NCBI GenBank assembly: GCA_039602395.1
Contig: JBCNJP010000019.1
Span: 3,357,708 to 3,421,707, forward strand
Length of the DNA: 64,000 nucleotides
Direction: 5' to 3'
DNA from: Deinandra increscens subsp. villosa
Lineage: Eukaryota; Streptophyta; Magnoliopsida; Asterales; Asteraceae
In this document: positions 31,724-42,145 of the stretch, piece by piece
How positions within the stretch are numbered: position 1 is the stretch's first letter
How the letters are laid out: every line of letters begins with the position of its first letter
The notes under the pieces: generated by a model
What the model saw: the letters and a program-made list of their open reading frames with translations, nothing else
What the model was told of the DNA's origin: nothing
Databases searched by the model: none
Made by a program: the position numbers and the translations under genes

Positions 31724-34700
31724 CTACTTTGGGATACCCGTTACCATGCAGACCATTTCCTTCCTCATGTTGATGTCAGACAACAGTATACGTGTTGCAT
31801 ATTTTTTCCTAAGCGAATTGATTCTCATCTTTACTCCATCGCCGCGTCTTTTCCTCTTAACATCTTTCTCCAACCCACACAGAAACTTTTCACGACTGTA
31901 ACCCATGAACGTCTCCATATGCCTCATCGTATATATTCCACAATCCTTCACATTCCCCCGGCTTGCACATTCCAATACCAACCTTCCAACCTTTGCCACT
32001 TTTAATTTTCCAGCCTTAGGATGTTTCCACTCGTCAAGATACTATACAAAGAGGTCTTTCTGCAAGTAGGTAAACATCCAAAGTTAATAACTTTTTTGTG
32101 GAGACACTTTTCAATCCATGTTAAGTCTAAATAGTTAACCCATAGTTATTCCTTACCAATTTATACCCAGTATCTTTTTGGTGAAACTCCTCTTTGTCCT
32201 TACATGTCACCACCGTCTCATCAGAATGCATATTATCAATTAGATAAATCTCCGGGTTTTTCAATTCAAAAACAACTAGATAATAATGCGAGTTTTCCAA
32301 TATTGGGAAAACTACTAAATCAAAACATTTCATCCCCCTTCTACTTTCAACCTTCCCCACATTTTGAAACATCACCTTACTAAACCACTTTATACGAGCA
32401 GAGTTATCCACATCTTTATCTTCCCACATCTTATCTCCCTGTACCAAACATAAGTTATCACATATAATTTAATTTCCACAACTTTTCTATATAATCAATA
32501 AAAAACTTAAGCGCACCTGTACCCTAAAAGCCCTGTAAAACAACCTATGCGGCGATTCACAGCTTCTTCTTTTTTCATCATCGTTTAAAATTTCTGCCCA
32601 GCAGTCGATTATCTCACACTGCACATTTTTCCCCGGTACCAAAGATGTTAGAAGGGTCCAACCAGTACCGGGTCCAAAACTCGTCACAAAAAGTGCATCC
32701 CTTCAACAAAAAAAAAAAAATTCTCTGCTATTAGGAAATAAAATAACTTTGGATGAAATTTATCTACTATAAATAACATGCCAGAATCATTAAATCTATA
32801 GTTCTGTTTTACTCACACGTTCAATTTAGTTTTTGAAGACGCATTTTGAACCTCGTTAAATTTAGCAATCCTTTCCTCGACCCTGTAACAATCATAATCA
32901 ATCTAGAGACTACATTAATATGCAAATATTTCAAAATAAAGGTATAGAATATTTACGCCTTTTGGTCTTCGTTTAGCATATCCCAAATAGCGTGTTCCTC
33001 CTTTGTGTATCGGCATTTTATAACCACATCTTTTTTGAAGAAAGGTGACTTCAAATCATCCGCAACCACAACCTGTCTTTTACCAAATGGTTCTAGACAC
33101 AACACAAATGCAGTCTCATTTAATGTATTTGGCACCACCATAACATGCAGTAAAACATGTTTATAATAATTTTGTGCAAGCCGACATAGTAATTAACTTA
33201 CCAACATCATTGCCAACGTCTGCTATTAACTCATTTGTAATTTTGTTAACCACTTCAGCTGACTCCACATCTCCTTTTAAACACAAAAATATAAATTATT
33301 TTTATAGAAAATGATATTTATATAGATAATTAACTATCGAGACATACTCCTACTTGAAAAAATTTCCACTGCCAGTTCCTTGTTTTCCAAACCACATGCA
33401 AAGATCTTATCTGGACTTTTAGGCATTTCCCGACTATTAGATTCATGTTCACCGATATCTGCAGGCCCACCAGGCACACTGTCAGCCCCTATTCAAGGCA
33501 TTAAGATAACTAATCAATTTAAGTATCATATGCATAACAAGGAAAATAAATAATGTGATAAGCAGCGCTTAATGATAAAACACCATTGCAACCCTCTGAA
33601 ACAGCTAGACCAAAGAAAGAGTATTCAAATAACCACTCTGATTGTGGTTATTTCTTTTCAGTTATTTTTATTTTCTAAACAAGGGGCTGGGGATATTTTT
33701 TTACCTAGTCCAATTAGCACCACTGTTAAAAGTATTTATAATTAGTGTTACTAGTGCCATCACCCACACATCTAAAGCAAGCACTCGGGTTATCATTCAT
33801 GACTGTCAAGAAACTAAGTTCTAAATTTATGTGAACTAACACGCTAACCATTATTATAGTTATTGCTAGTAGTTCAAACAGGTACCTGGACATCTCTATT
33901 TTTTACCGACACCAATTAGAACCACTGTTATAAGTATTTACAGTTAATGTTAATATTTCCATCACCAATATAACTAAAATTATCATTGGGGGCTTTCTAT
34001 TACACATGCCTGTCCAGAAACTAAGTTCTAAATTATTTCTTTTCAGTTATTTTTATTTTCTAAACAAGGGGGTGGGTATATTCTTTTACCTAGTCCAATT
34101 AGCATCACTGTTAAAAATACTTATAATTAGTGTTACCAGTGCCATCACCGACACATCTAAAGCAAGCACTCGGGCTATCATTCATGACTGTCAAGAAACT
34201 AAGTTCTAAATTTATGTGAACTAGCACGCTAACCATAATTATAGTTATTGCTAGTAGTTCAGTTCCATTCTCAAAACAAACAGGTACTTGGACATCTCTA
34301 TTTTTTACCGACACCAATTAGAACCACTGTTATAAGTATTTACAGTTAATGTTAATATTTCCATCACCGATATAACTAAAATTATCATTGGGGGGCTTTC
34401 TATTACACATGCCTGTCCAGAAACTAAGTTCTAAATTATTTCTTTTCAGTTATTTTTATTATCTAAACAAGGGGGTGGGGATATTCTTTTACCTAGTCCA
34501 ATTAGCACCACTGTTAAGAATACTTATAATTAGTGTTAACAGTGCCATCACCGACACATCTAAAGCAAGCACTCGGGCTATCATTCATGACTGTCAAGAA
34601 ACTAAGTTCTAAATTTATGTGAACTAACACGCTAACCATTATTATAGTTATTGCTAGTAGTTCAGTTCCATCCACAAAACAAACAGGTACCTGTTATAAG

Positions 34701-37700
34701 TATTTACCGACACCAATTAGAACCACCGATATAACTAAAATTATCATTGGGGGCTTTTCTATTACACATTCCTATCCAGAAACTAAGTTCTAAATTATTT
34801 GTAACATACCCCCCCCCCCCACCCCCTTTGATGTACATGTTAACTAACATTAATGCTATCCATTATTAAAGTTTTTGCTAGTAGTCCAGTTCCAATCACA
34901 ACATAAACAAGCACCAGTCCTTCAGTTATTGCTACTAGTAATAACAGGTATACCTATATTTTTTCCCCTAAAAGGCATTTTCATGTGTTTCTATCGACCA
35001 AAGTTTAAGAATATCTGTACACTACCTTTTTCACCTTCCTGACTCTGTCCAATCCCCCATCTTGGACCACCAAAACTGTGCCCCACCAAATTCTTTGAGC
35101 GAGTATTCTTTGATGCTTTCAGTATATCTTTCATAGTTCGTTCTTCACCTCCTGCATCCATAAACACATCATTTTTGGCCCGGGGTTTTGGGTCTTCCTG
35201 CGTCAGATTAAGACTAAATGGTGGTGCCCCAATACTCTCCATCCATTGTCTATTTGTCATTGCACCAACTAAACACAAAATTAAAATATGGTGAACATTT
35301 AGTTATTTCCAAAGGACCAACCTGATACAGTTTATAATATTAAAGTTTACCTTCCCTACCATCATTAACTCCCATCATCTGTGTCGTCACTGTCTCCTCA
35401 TCACCCCCATCATCTGTTTCGTCATCCTCATCTTCATCACAATATGTACTTTCACTCCCATCATCACTACATGACATTTCTTCATTCCCACCAGATCCCG
35501 GACTGTCTTTAACCGCAGCATCATCATCCTTACTATCCACCGACCCCCTTGTAGCGTCTGCCAATTCCGAACATATCTGAGAAATGTTCTCATTAACACT
35601 TAATGGTGTTTCCTTCTGCCTAACTTTGCCCCTCTCATGATCAATTTTACCATCACTGAACACCTTATTGTACTTCTTAGCCAGCCCCTTTACCAGTATG
35701 TCATCCTGGTTTTCAATAATCAGATTATCTATTATGCGTGCCAACTCTGTTTTTTTTACTGATGCAATATCCAAAACATAATTAACCTTCTGTATCCTGG
35801 CCTGAAAAAACATAAATCAAACAATATATTCTTTTAATAATCTATGTGGTTATTTTTGATTTGGGTTCATCCAAATCACTGTTATTTACCCGAAGAGACA
35901 ATCCTTCAAAGGTCAGATCTACAGGGTTCTGATCATCAGTGCTATTTGAACTAGATTGTATCGAAGGAGCACTGCCAATAAACTTGCCCAACCCCAAACC
36001 ACCTGCTCTAATCTCCAAAATCTCCAGATGTTGCATTTTTTCCAAATCCCAGAACATCATAGTAGGAATAGAACGGTCAACATTCATGACATTACAGTCC
36101 ACACCATCAAGATACAGGAGCTGTAAACAGAATATGAATATGTTAGCATAATTCTTGTATCATAATTCAACATGATAACTATTTTATAAAAATATAAAGG
36201 GTAATATTGATATTCACCGTTAACAAAGCGATGGGCCCACCAAATTTCATTTGGGTGCGTCTTTTCCATTTATCTTTACATTTCATCATGCTCCCCACCA
36301 CATAGTTACACCAATTGATGTTTGTTAAATCTGTATCATTTGAAAAATAGTACAAAATGTCCATAATGCACCGTCCATTTGTAATACACTCAACCATGGT
36401 TGCTAGAAATAACATTATCCAATCTAGTTGGAAATCAAACCCACATCCAACATCAAACAGAGTTATTTGGTCCTCAATATCCTTCGGAGTTATAAAGTCT
36501 ACAATATACCTATCTCTCCACTCCTTTACATTTTCACACAAATTTTGAGTTGGGTTAATAGTATCTAAACGAACCCCATTGTTCGGTAAACCAGTCAAAT
36601 TAGATATAGCTTCCTCATCTACCTTAATAGACCCACCTCGCACGTGTATTTCCATTGATGATTTACTAAAGTTATCCAAAACAAAATGCCCTAGTTTCTG
36701 CGGTATCCCTTGTATATTAAACTTTAAAAACTTTCCAAAACCCATACTTTTAACCACTTCCCTTTGTTCCTTTGTCAGACATTTAATAGTTGAAACTAAC
36801 TTTCTCGGTGAACACCTATTATTAAGGGGATACCACACTTCCTTAGACAAATCCTTACCCCCTATTTTCCTCAATATCTCTTTTTTCGCAGCAGATTTAA
36901 CCACCTTTCTTCTCTTTCTTCCCGGTAAAGATTTTTTCACGACATTAGAATCAAATTTCTCATCTGTCGTTAACCTAAACTTTCTTTTGTTAAATAATTG
37001 TTTTCCAAAGGTTTCCTTACCTATGGCAGATAAGTAATAATTCAGTAATGCTCTCTTAACTAGTTGTTTTGTTCAGATCGTACCTTAATTAACAACTAAA
37101 TGAAACATAAATATGACAAAGGCACAGTATCATTGATGCTACAAGTATTATCAGTATTACTTTTAAAAGAAAACATACCAGCACCGTCCTTTAAAATATG
37201 ATCATGATCCTTGTTTTCAGTTTTCACCCCCATATCTACCTGCTTCTTCAGTAAACCTACATATATTCTTATAAAGTTAATAGTTGTCATGTAGAACCCT
37301 TTAATTCAATTATCTTTTATCAAAGTTCAACGAACACTTATAATCTTATAAAGTTAATACTTAATACAAAAGTATAATTCTCATACATTTTTTCTGTCTC
37401 AAAGTCATGAGCACCTTCTTTCTCAATGGTCTTTCAGTATCATCTCCTTTCTCCTCTAAGCAGAGACATCAAAGTCAAGTAGTTAGCTTAACTCGTAACA
37501 TTTTGATGACTACTAGCATATTTGTACCTTTTAGTAATTAATAGTTTTGTACATTACCTTCAATTGAAATACCTTTTTCGATATCCTTAAATGCTTCTTC
37601 CTTCAACTTTTTTATAGTTTTTGACATACTCTGCCTCTTGTCTTTCAGTTGTAACATTACAGTTCAAGAAAGACACGTTTTGGTTAGAATATGAAAGAAC

Positions 37701-38179
37701 ATTTTTTCTTGTGGAGTTTATTATAAATTTAGGTTCATAATAACTTTCATCATTTTTATGTACAACCCATTTATACCAAGTTGGTTATCACTTCAAATGT
37801 CGTACTTTTCACTTCAAATGTCGTATGACAAATGAAAAATAAGTGTAATATCAGGCTTATGTCAAGATAAGCGTAAGAACAGGCTTATATATATAAAGTT
37901 TATTTGACACTAGAACGGCTAACCTGCGCAAAACTTATTCGATAATTCTGGTGTGGGGCTGTCAAGGTCAACCGCAGTTTCGATAGTGTTTGTGAATCTT
38001 GACTTTCTTTGGTTGGCTATTCTTGAACTTGAACGCCCTGTTATACAATTCAACATTTTATAAACGGACCTCTTATAAGAATTTTTAAATTAAAATCAAG
38101 AGGACATACTTGGTGTAAAGCCTGTCTTAGATGACATTTTCTTTGCATAAGCTTCTCTAATCTCCTTTTTTGTAATCAT
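31724..38179 (-). CDS. Ulp1-like (C48) cysteine-protease-domain protein of a Mutator-like unit
   Basis: Multi-exon minus-strand gene. Exons I can bound: 38179-38110, 38037-37924, 37020-36218, 36120-35890, 35801-35351, 35268-35027, 33488-33348, 33273-33202, about 33130-32957, about 32885-32817, about 32700-32519, about 32438-32151 and about 32055-31724. Small exons at 37100-37690 are less certain. Exon 36218-37020 holds the plant TE-Ulp N-region (KKSLPGRKRRKVVKS; GGSIKVDEEAISNLTGLPN). Exon 35351-35801 ends in a highly acidic stretch. The protease part shows catalytic His in NSHYYLVVF, Asp in YLIDN and Cys in DCGIYTMRHME. Ulp1 proteases remove SUMO; such genes ride in plant Mutator elements (Kaonashi-type). 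An in-frame TAG occurs at 32042-32044 (minus strand) unless the adjacent AG serves as acceptor. The function of these captured copies is unknown. Confidence 0.75.
33651..34800. repeat. Tandem array of about 385-403-bp units in a Ulp1-gene intron
   Basis: Units start near 33651, 34036 and 34439, each with TTTCTTTTCAGTTATTTTTA followed by CTAAACAAGGGG and, later, CACATCTAAAGCAAGCACTC. A partial fourth copy ends near 34800. The array sits in the long intron 33489-35026. Open frames inside (repeating FSYFY.LNKG) are artefacts of the repetition. Confidence 0.9.
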
Positions 38180-38659
38180 TTTAGGATTACAAACCTTATT
38201 TTAGGACATAAATTCATCAAAACATGTAATGTAAAGTATCACTTTGATGTCAAATTCATAGACATTACAAATTTACAACTAAGAAATTAAATAAAATATA
38301 AAATAAAACCCTTCAACAGACTCAATACTATTTGCCCAAATCCATCTTCTTTTAACCAGATATCAACAGACGGTGATGAAGGGGGAAGACAGATACATTT
38401 AACTCCTTCAAATTGACACAATCATCGATCTTTTCCGGTTAGTATTCTCGACCTAAATACTAACCCTAGATCGAGACACTACCCAGATCAATAACCATGT
38501 TCGTTTTATAAATCAACACCTTCCCAGTCTTCCCCCTTCATCACCATTACACTATATAAAGACGGTTCTTGAATATAAATAAAAAGATACCCATAATCAA
38601 GGATGAACTCGACTGTACCTGCTTAACTATTGACAATTATTTCTTATATTGTTTCTCAG
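38180..38659. other. Head-to-head spacer between the Ulp1-like gene and NUP88 fragment
   Basis: Contains an 18-bp perfect inverted repeat, GTGATGAAGGGGGAAGAC near 38373 and its complement near 38529, about 140 bp apart. This could be a structural remnant of an element end. No (TA)n and no right terminus of the Mutator-like unit was found. Confidence 0.5.
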
Positions 38660-39246
38660 GTTTACTTTGAGCTCAAACATCATGGTCCACAACTAAAGAA
38701 AATCATTGATGAACAACATGCTCGATTGCGTGAGGCACAACAAAAGTTAGCAAAAGTTGAAGAGAAGCAGGAAAAGTTGGAAAACCGAATAGATCATGCA
38801 ATTCAGACTCATGGTTTGTTAGAAGAACGATTGTCAAATCTAAGAAAACTACCAGGAATCCACAAGAAACCATTGCCAAAAGCAGAGCGAGAGTTCAAGA
38901 TGGAGCTTGGTAAGTTGTCTTCAAATAGTATGGTCAACCTGTTTAGCGAAGTTTCTTTTTTCTTCTGTTTGACCAGTTTTAGATAATCTCAACCTAATTT
39001 GACCCATCCATGATCCATAAGCCCCTCTAACTTTCAGTATGGTTGATGGTTTGCTTTTAAATCTTGACATTGTGGATATTATATGTTATTTGAATGCGGT
39101 TTTGTTTGTTTTGTGCAGACAAATTTAGAGGATTGGAATTAGACGCGTTACGCACGACTATAGAAGCTATAAATGGTCGAATAAAAAGAGTCGGCTACCG
39201 TACACGATTAGAATATTCGAAGTTGCAGCAATGTATGGCCGTCTAG
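38660..39246 (+). pseudogene. Truncated 3' end of a NUP88/MOS7-like nucleoporin gene
   Basis: Two exons, 38660-38909 and 39119-39246, preceded by a good 3' splice site (TTTCTCAG) and joined in frame, encode a 125-residue C-terminus. It is a coiled-coil: FELKHHGPQLKKIIDEQHAR, AQQKLAKVEEKQEKLENRID, LRKLPGIHKKPLPKAEREFK, then FRGLELDALRTTIEAINGRI and RVGYRTRLEYSKLQQCM. This matches the C-terminal region of plant NUP88 (MOS7), a nuclear-pore protein needed for export control and immunity. The rest of the protein (several hundred residues, beta-propeller) is absent from the window. Upstream is the 5' end of the divergent Ulp1-like gene. It is either a captured fragment or a gene cut by rearrangement. 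Confidence 0.75.
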
Positions 39247-39321
39247 GTGTGGGATCAGAATTTTTGGTGTAGGATTAGCACGAGTGGTTATATGTTTGAT
39301 TAGTTAGTTAATCAGTTAAAT

Positions 39322-39538
39322 ACCAATGACCTCTAGCTCAATTGGCTAGAGGGAGGTACCCAAGACATTGTAATGGGGAGGTCTTGGGTTCAAGTCCCAC
39401 TTGTAACAAAAAATAAAAACTGGGGGCTACATGTTGGGCCAGGGGGTTTTCTCATCTAAAGGTGAGTTTCCTCCTGATGGGGATTGGAGATGATCAGGTG
39501 AGTTCAGTGATTCAAATTTACCGTTCAAAAAAAATAAA
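39322..39538 (+). mobile_element. tRNA-derived SINE with 16-bp target duplication
   Basis: The 5' part carries pol III promoter boxes: box A TAGCTCAATTGG and box B GGGTTCAAGTCCC (near 39388). The body ends in an A-rich tail (AAAAAAAATAAA). A perfect 16-bp duplication AGTTAATCAGTTAAAT flanks it (39306-39321 and 39539-39554). This is a complete SINE insertion, not a tRNA gene. Confidence 0.92.
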
Positions 39539-39554
39539 AGTTAATCAGTTAAAT

Positions 39555-40147
39555 TATTGTCCTTCTTTTTGTAATAAAAATCTAAATTTTAATTTTGATG
39601 CCGTGAAATCTGCAAGGGCTTGTTGATCTGGGCAATGAACTACCTTTTCTTGTGCTTGACTTCAACTTCTAACTGGATCTGCAAAACCGAAACTGCGTTA
39701 AGGATTTTGAAGCTATTGAAAAGGAATATAAATATTCGATTATGGATTTTGAAGTAATAATACGAGGAATGTTTGAAGTATTTTATTGGTGGTGATGTTT
39801 TATCGATCTATCAAAGACTTGTGTATATTGTTTTACACCCCTAGTTAAAACTTGTCGTGTGCCTCATTCTAGGAGATGGTATCTCCTATAGTATAAAAAT
39901 GTTAAGTTACTACCATGTTATCGTCCTAGCTATTGTGTCAAAGTAAGTATATACTTAATGCTTGCTAAGTTTCTATGATTATATCCCAGCTTCAAAATTT
40001 TGTTTTGTAATTGATTATTAAAGTTAAATAAAAAACATCCAGCTAGCTAACAGCTAGCAGAGGATCACAAAATTTGTAGTGTCTAATCACTAATTATTTG
40101 CATTTACAAACAATACGCATCATCTGATTATGAATAAAATACAATGT
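39555..40147. other. Intergenic / 3' flank of F-box gene
   Basis: No feature recognised. Confidence 0.4.
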
Positions 40148-41251
40148 CTAACATGTAGAGTTTTTCCTTACCTTGCGGTTGTAAATGGCATGAACTCTCT
40201 CTGATCCAAAGTTGTCGAGTTTAACAAAGCTAGGGCGATAAGTCATTATCGTAGAATAGGAACTCCACAAACATGGGTTTTGAAAGAGGATCTTATTCGT
40301 TTCGAGACAATAGGCCACCAGTTTTTTTGTTCCCATATCATGGAGCATCAAAACACTATTGCCTTGATCTTCTAAAGCACCTATGAGGCACAAGGGCCTC
40401 CTGATCCCTACATTTAATTCAAGAAAAGGGCTTATGATAGCTATCTCTTTACGCCAATATACCTGCTTCTTGAACACCCAAACCTCCAATCCTGACGAAG
40501 TCAAAAAAACGCAACTTAACCTACCTTTTAGGACTCCCAACATTGGCCAACTCAGAGGCGGAGGGGATGGACATAACTCAAACATCTCCGTATTCAAATT
40601 AAAATCGTAAATTTGATGAAGGGGAAGCCAATACACATGACCATTCAGATACAAACCACGACCCATGGACATTGGTCCCCTAACGTGGTTGTAAGGGATA
40701 TGTCTCACAATTCTCCATTGGTTCGTGCCAAGAGTGTAAACCTCGATTTCAAGAGCATAGGTTTTAGGTGGATATTTACAACTAATACGTATCACTTTAT
40801 ATTCCCCTGCCCTTGAAACTCCGAAACCATGACCTACTTTCTTAAAACTACCTGGTGGTATAGGGAGGGTTATATATTCATCCAAGACAGGATTGAATAT
40901 GTAAACGAAATCACTAGGATCCCAAAAGGAGATCAAGCCATTCACTGAGCCCACTTGATGTGTCCAGGAAAATTTTGTAGGATGACAACGCTCAAGATCA
41001 AAGCTCTTAACAGGATTAAGGCCGCCGCCGCCGTCGTTATCGATCTCTACCCACTTTTGCACAAAATCCGTAGGCTCATTCAACATGAGAGCGTGATCAT
41101 CACGTGATCTCGAAAGATGAAGACGAGCAAAGTAAGGATCCGAAACAATACCCCGCCACCTTTTGCACACGCACTTGCAACGAATGATCGTTTTGACTGG
41201 AAGCCTTGATATAATGTCCAACATCACACTCTCTGGCAACATGTCTTCCAT
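40148..41251 (-). CDS. F-box/FBA (F-box associated) protein
   Basis: Single exon, 367 residues. The F-box is at residues about 3-45: LPESVMLDIISRLPVKTIIR, CKCVCKRWRGIVSDPYFARL. The F-box-associated (FBA) beta-propeller-like domain follows: 'VNGLISFWDPSD', 'VYIFNPVLDEYITLP', 'GHGFGVSRAGEYKVIRI', 'EVYTLGTNQWRIVRHIP', 'GLYLNGHVYWLP'. Such proteins are substrate receptors of SCF (SKP1-CUL1-F-box) ubiquitin ligases. The closest type is the large plant F-box/kelch At3g06240-like group, whose members are usually 350-430 residues and often intronless, as here. The substrate is unknown. The first ATG in the frame lies directly at the F-box, as in the family. No lesion seen. Confidence 0.92.
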   Translation of the reverse strand: MEDMLPESVMLDIISRLPVKTIIRCKCVCKRWRGIVSDPYFARLHLSRSRDDHALMLNEPTDFVQKWVEIDNDGGGGLNPVKSFDLERCHPTKFSWTHQVGSVNGLISFWDPSDFVYIFNPVLDEYITLPIPPGSFKKVGHGFGVSRAGEYKVIRISCKYPPKTYALEIEVYTLGTNQWRIVRHIPYNHVRGPMSMGRGLYLNGHVYWLPLHQIYDFNLNTEMFELCPSPPPLSWPMLGVLKGRLSCVFLTSSGLEVWVFKKQVYWRKEIAIISPFLELNVGIRRPLCLIGALEDQGNSVLMLHDMGTKKLVAYCLETNKILFQNPCLWSSYSTIMTYRPSFVKLDNFGSERVHAIYNRKVRKNSTC

Positions 41252-41344
41252 CGAGAAAACAAAACTACGTACGTACTAACTAGGGTACTTTGGGAGGTTG
41301 TCGACTTTGCAGAAGAGATCGAATGAGGGTTTGTTTGATCGTAT

Positions 41345-41366
41345 TTATATATATATATATATATAG
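41345..41366 (-). promoter_or_regulatory. (TA)n tract as likely TATA region of F-box gene
   Basis: An uninterrupted (TA)n of about 22 bp lies about 95-115 bases upstream of the F-box ATG and continues into TAAATAC on the minus strand. Its position fits a core promoter, so this microsatellite may double as TATA box. Confidence 0.45.
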
Positions 41367-41919
41367 CTCATAGCTGGGCTAGGCCCAATAATGTACGTAC
41401 GGCTTTCAGAAAATTTATAAGTCTGCTAGAGCTTAGAGTCTTAGACCTCGTTGCCCCGGCCCATGAGACCATTCTAGAATTAGTGTCACTTTTACGAAAT
41501 ACCATCCACGACTTAATTATAAGTTATAACTTTGACTTTCATCCACCTTGGACGATTGTATTGTGAGCAAATCATAACAGGCCACGTGTACAACACGAGC
41601 GCGCAGCCTGAGTTGTTTAATTTTCACGAACGACCGCATTCCACTTCGTTCTGTCACGATCGTCAACCGTCATAATACTTTTCCTTAAAAAAAATAAACT
41701 TAATAAAGAAGTGAGCTTCCGACCATGCTCACGTTTGCGGTTTGCCCGATGGCGTCCTGCGTGAGTCCGACCGTACTCATTTATCGAGGTGGCGACCATG
41801 TTTTTCTACTTGGATATGACCGTCCGACTATGTTTACACACACACGGTTTAGATGATTCTGGATTCATTCAACTATATGGATTGATGGTTGTTGTGACTG
41901 GTGAGTGATCCTAGAGGAA
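41367..41919. other. Intergenic upstream of F-box gene
   Basis: No exon or repeat recognised apart from the left copy of the target duplication at 41911-41919. Confidence 0.4.
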
Positions 41920-42136
41920 ATGATCATGCTTAAATTGGGCTTTAAACCGGGTTTACAACGGTTCGACTTGAGTTGACCAGGTTGAAACCGGTTTAGGGGT
42001 ATAGTTTTAGGAACCAATCTCAACCTAACAAGTCATGTCGGGCTATGTCTAAAGTGAAACCGGTTTGGGAGATCGGGTAGGGTTTGAAACTGGTTTTGGT
42101 TTCAAACTTTTTTTTTTCTTTTTCATTTGTACATCT
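41920..42136. mobile_element. 217-bp element with 9-bp target duplication
   Basis: Flanked by CTAGAGGAA at 41911-41919 and 42137-42145. The inside is rich in AAACCGG/GGTTTGAAAC words. The right end inverted (GAGATGTACAAATG) matches the start of the repeat at 8153. The left end does not mirror it well, so the class is uncertain. Confidence 0.5.
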
Positions 42137-42145
42137 CTAGAGGAA

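Noticed and set aside
33642..34612. Three similar short open frames
   Set aside because: They are the same frame seen in three tandem repeat units within an intron.
39331..39405. Possible tRNA gene
   Set aside because: Box A and B are present, but the cloverleaf is not convincing and the piece is the head of a SINE with poly-A tail and target duplication.
38200..40140. Right terminus of the transposase/Ulp1 unit
   Set aside because: I looked for an inverted copy of the left end (GGTTATTTGGTTAAT-type) next to (TA)n and found none, so no right border is claimed.
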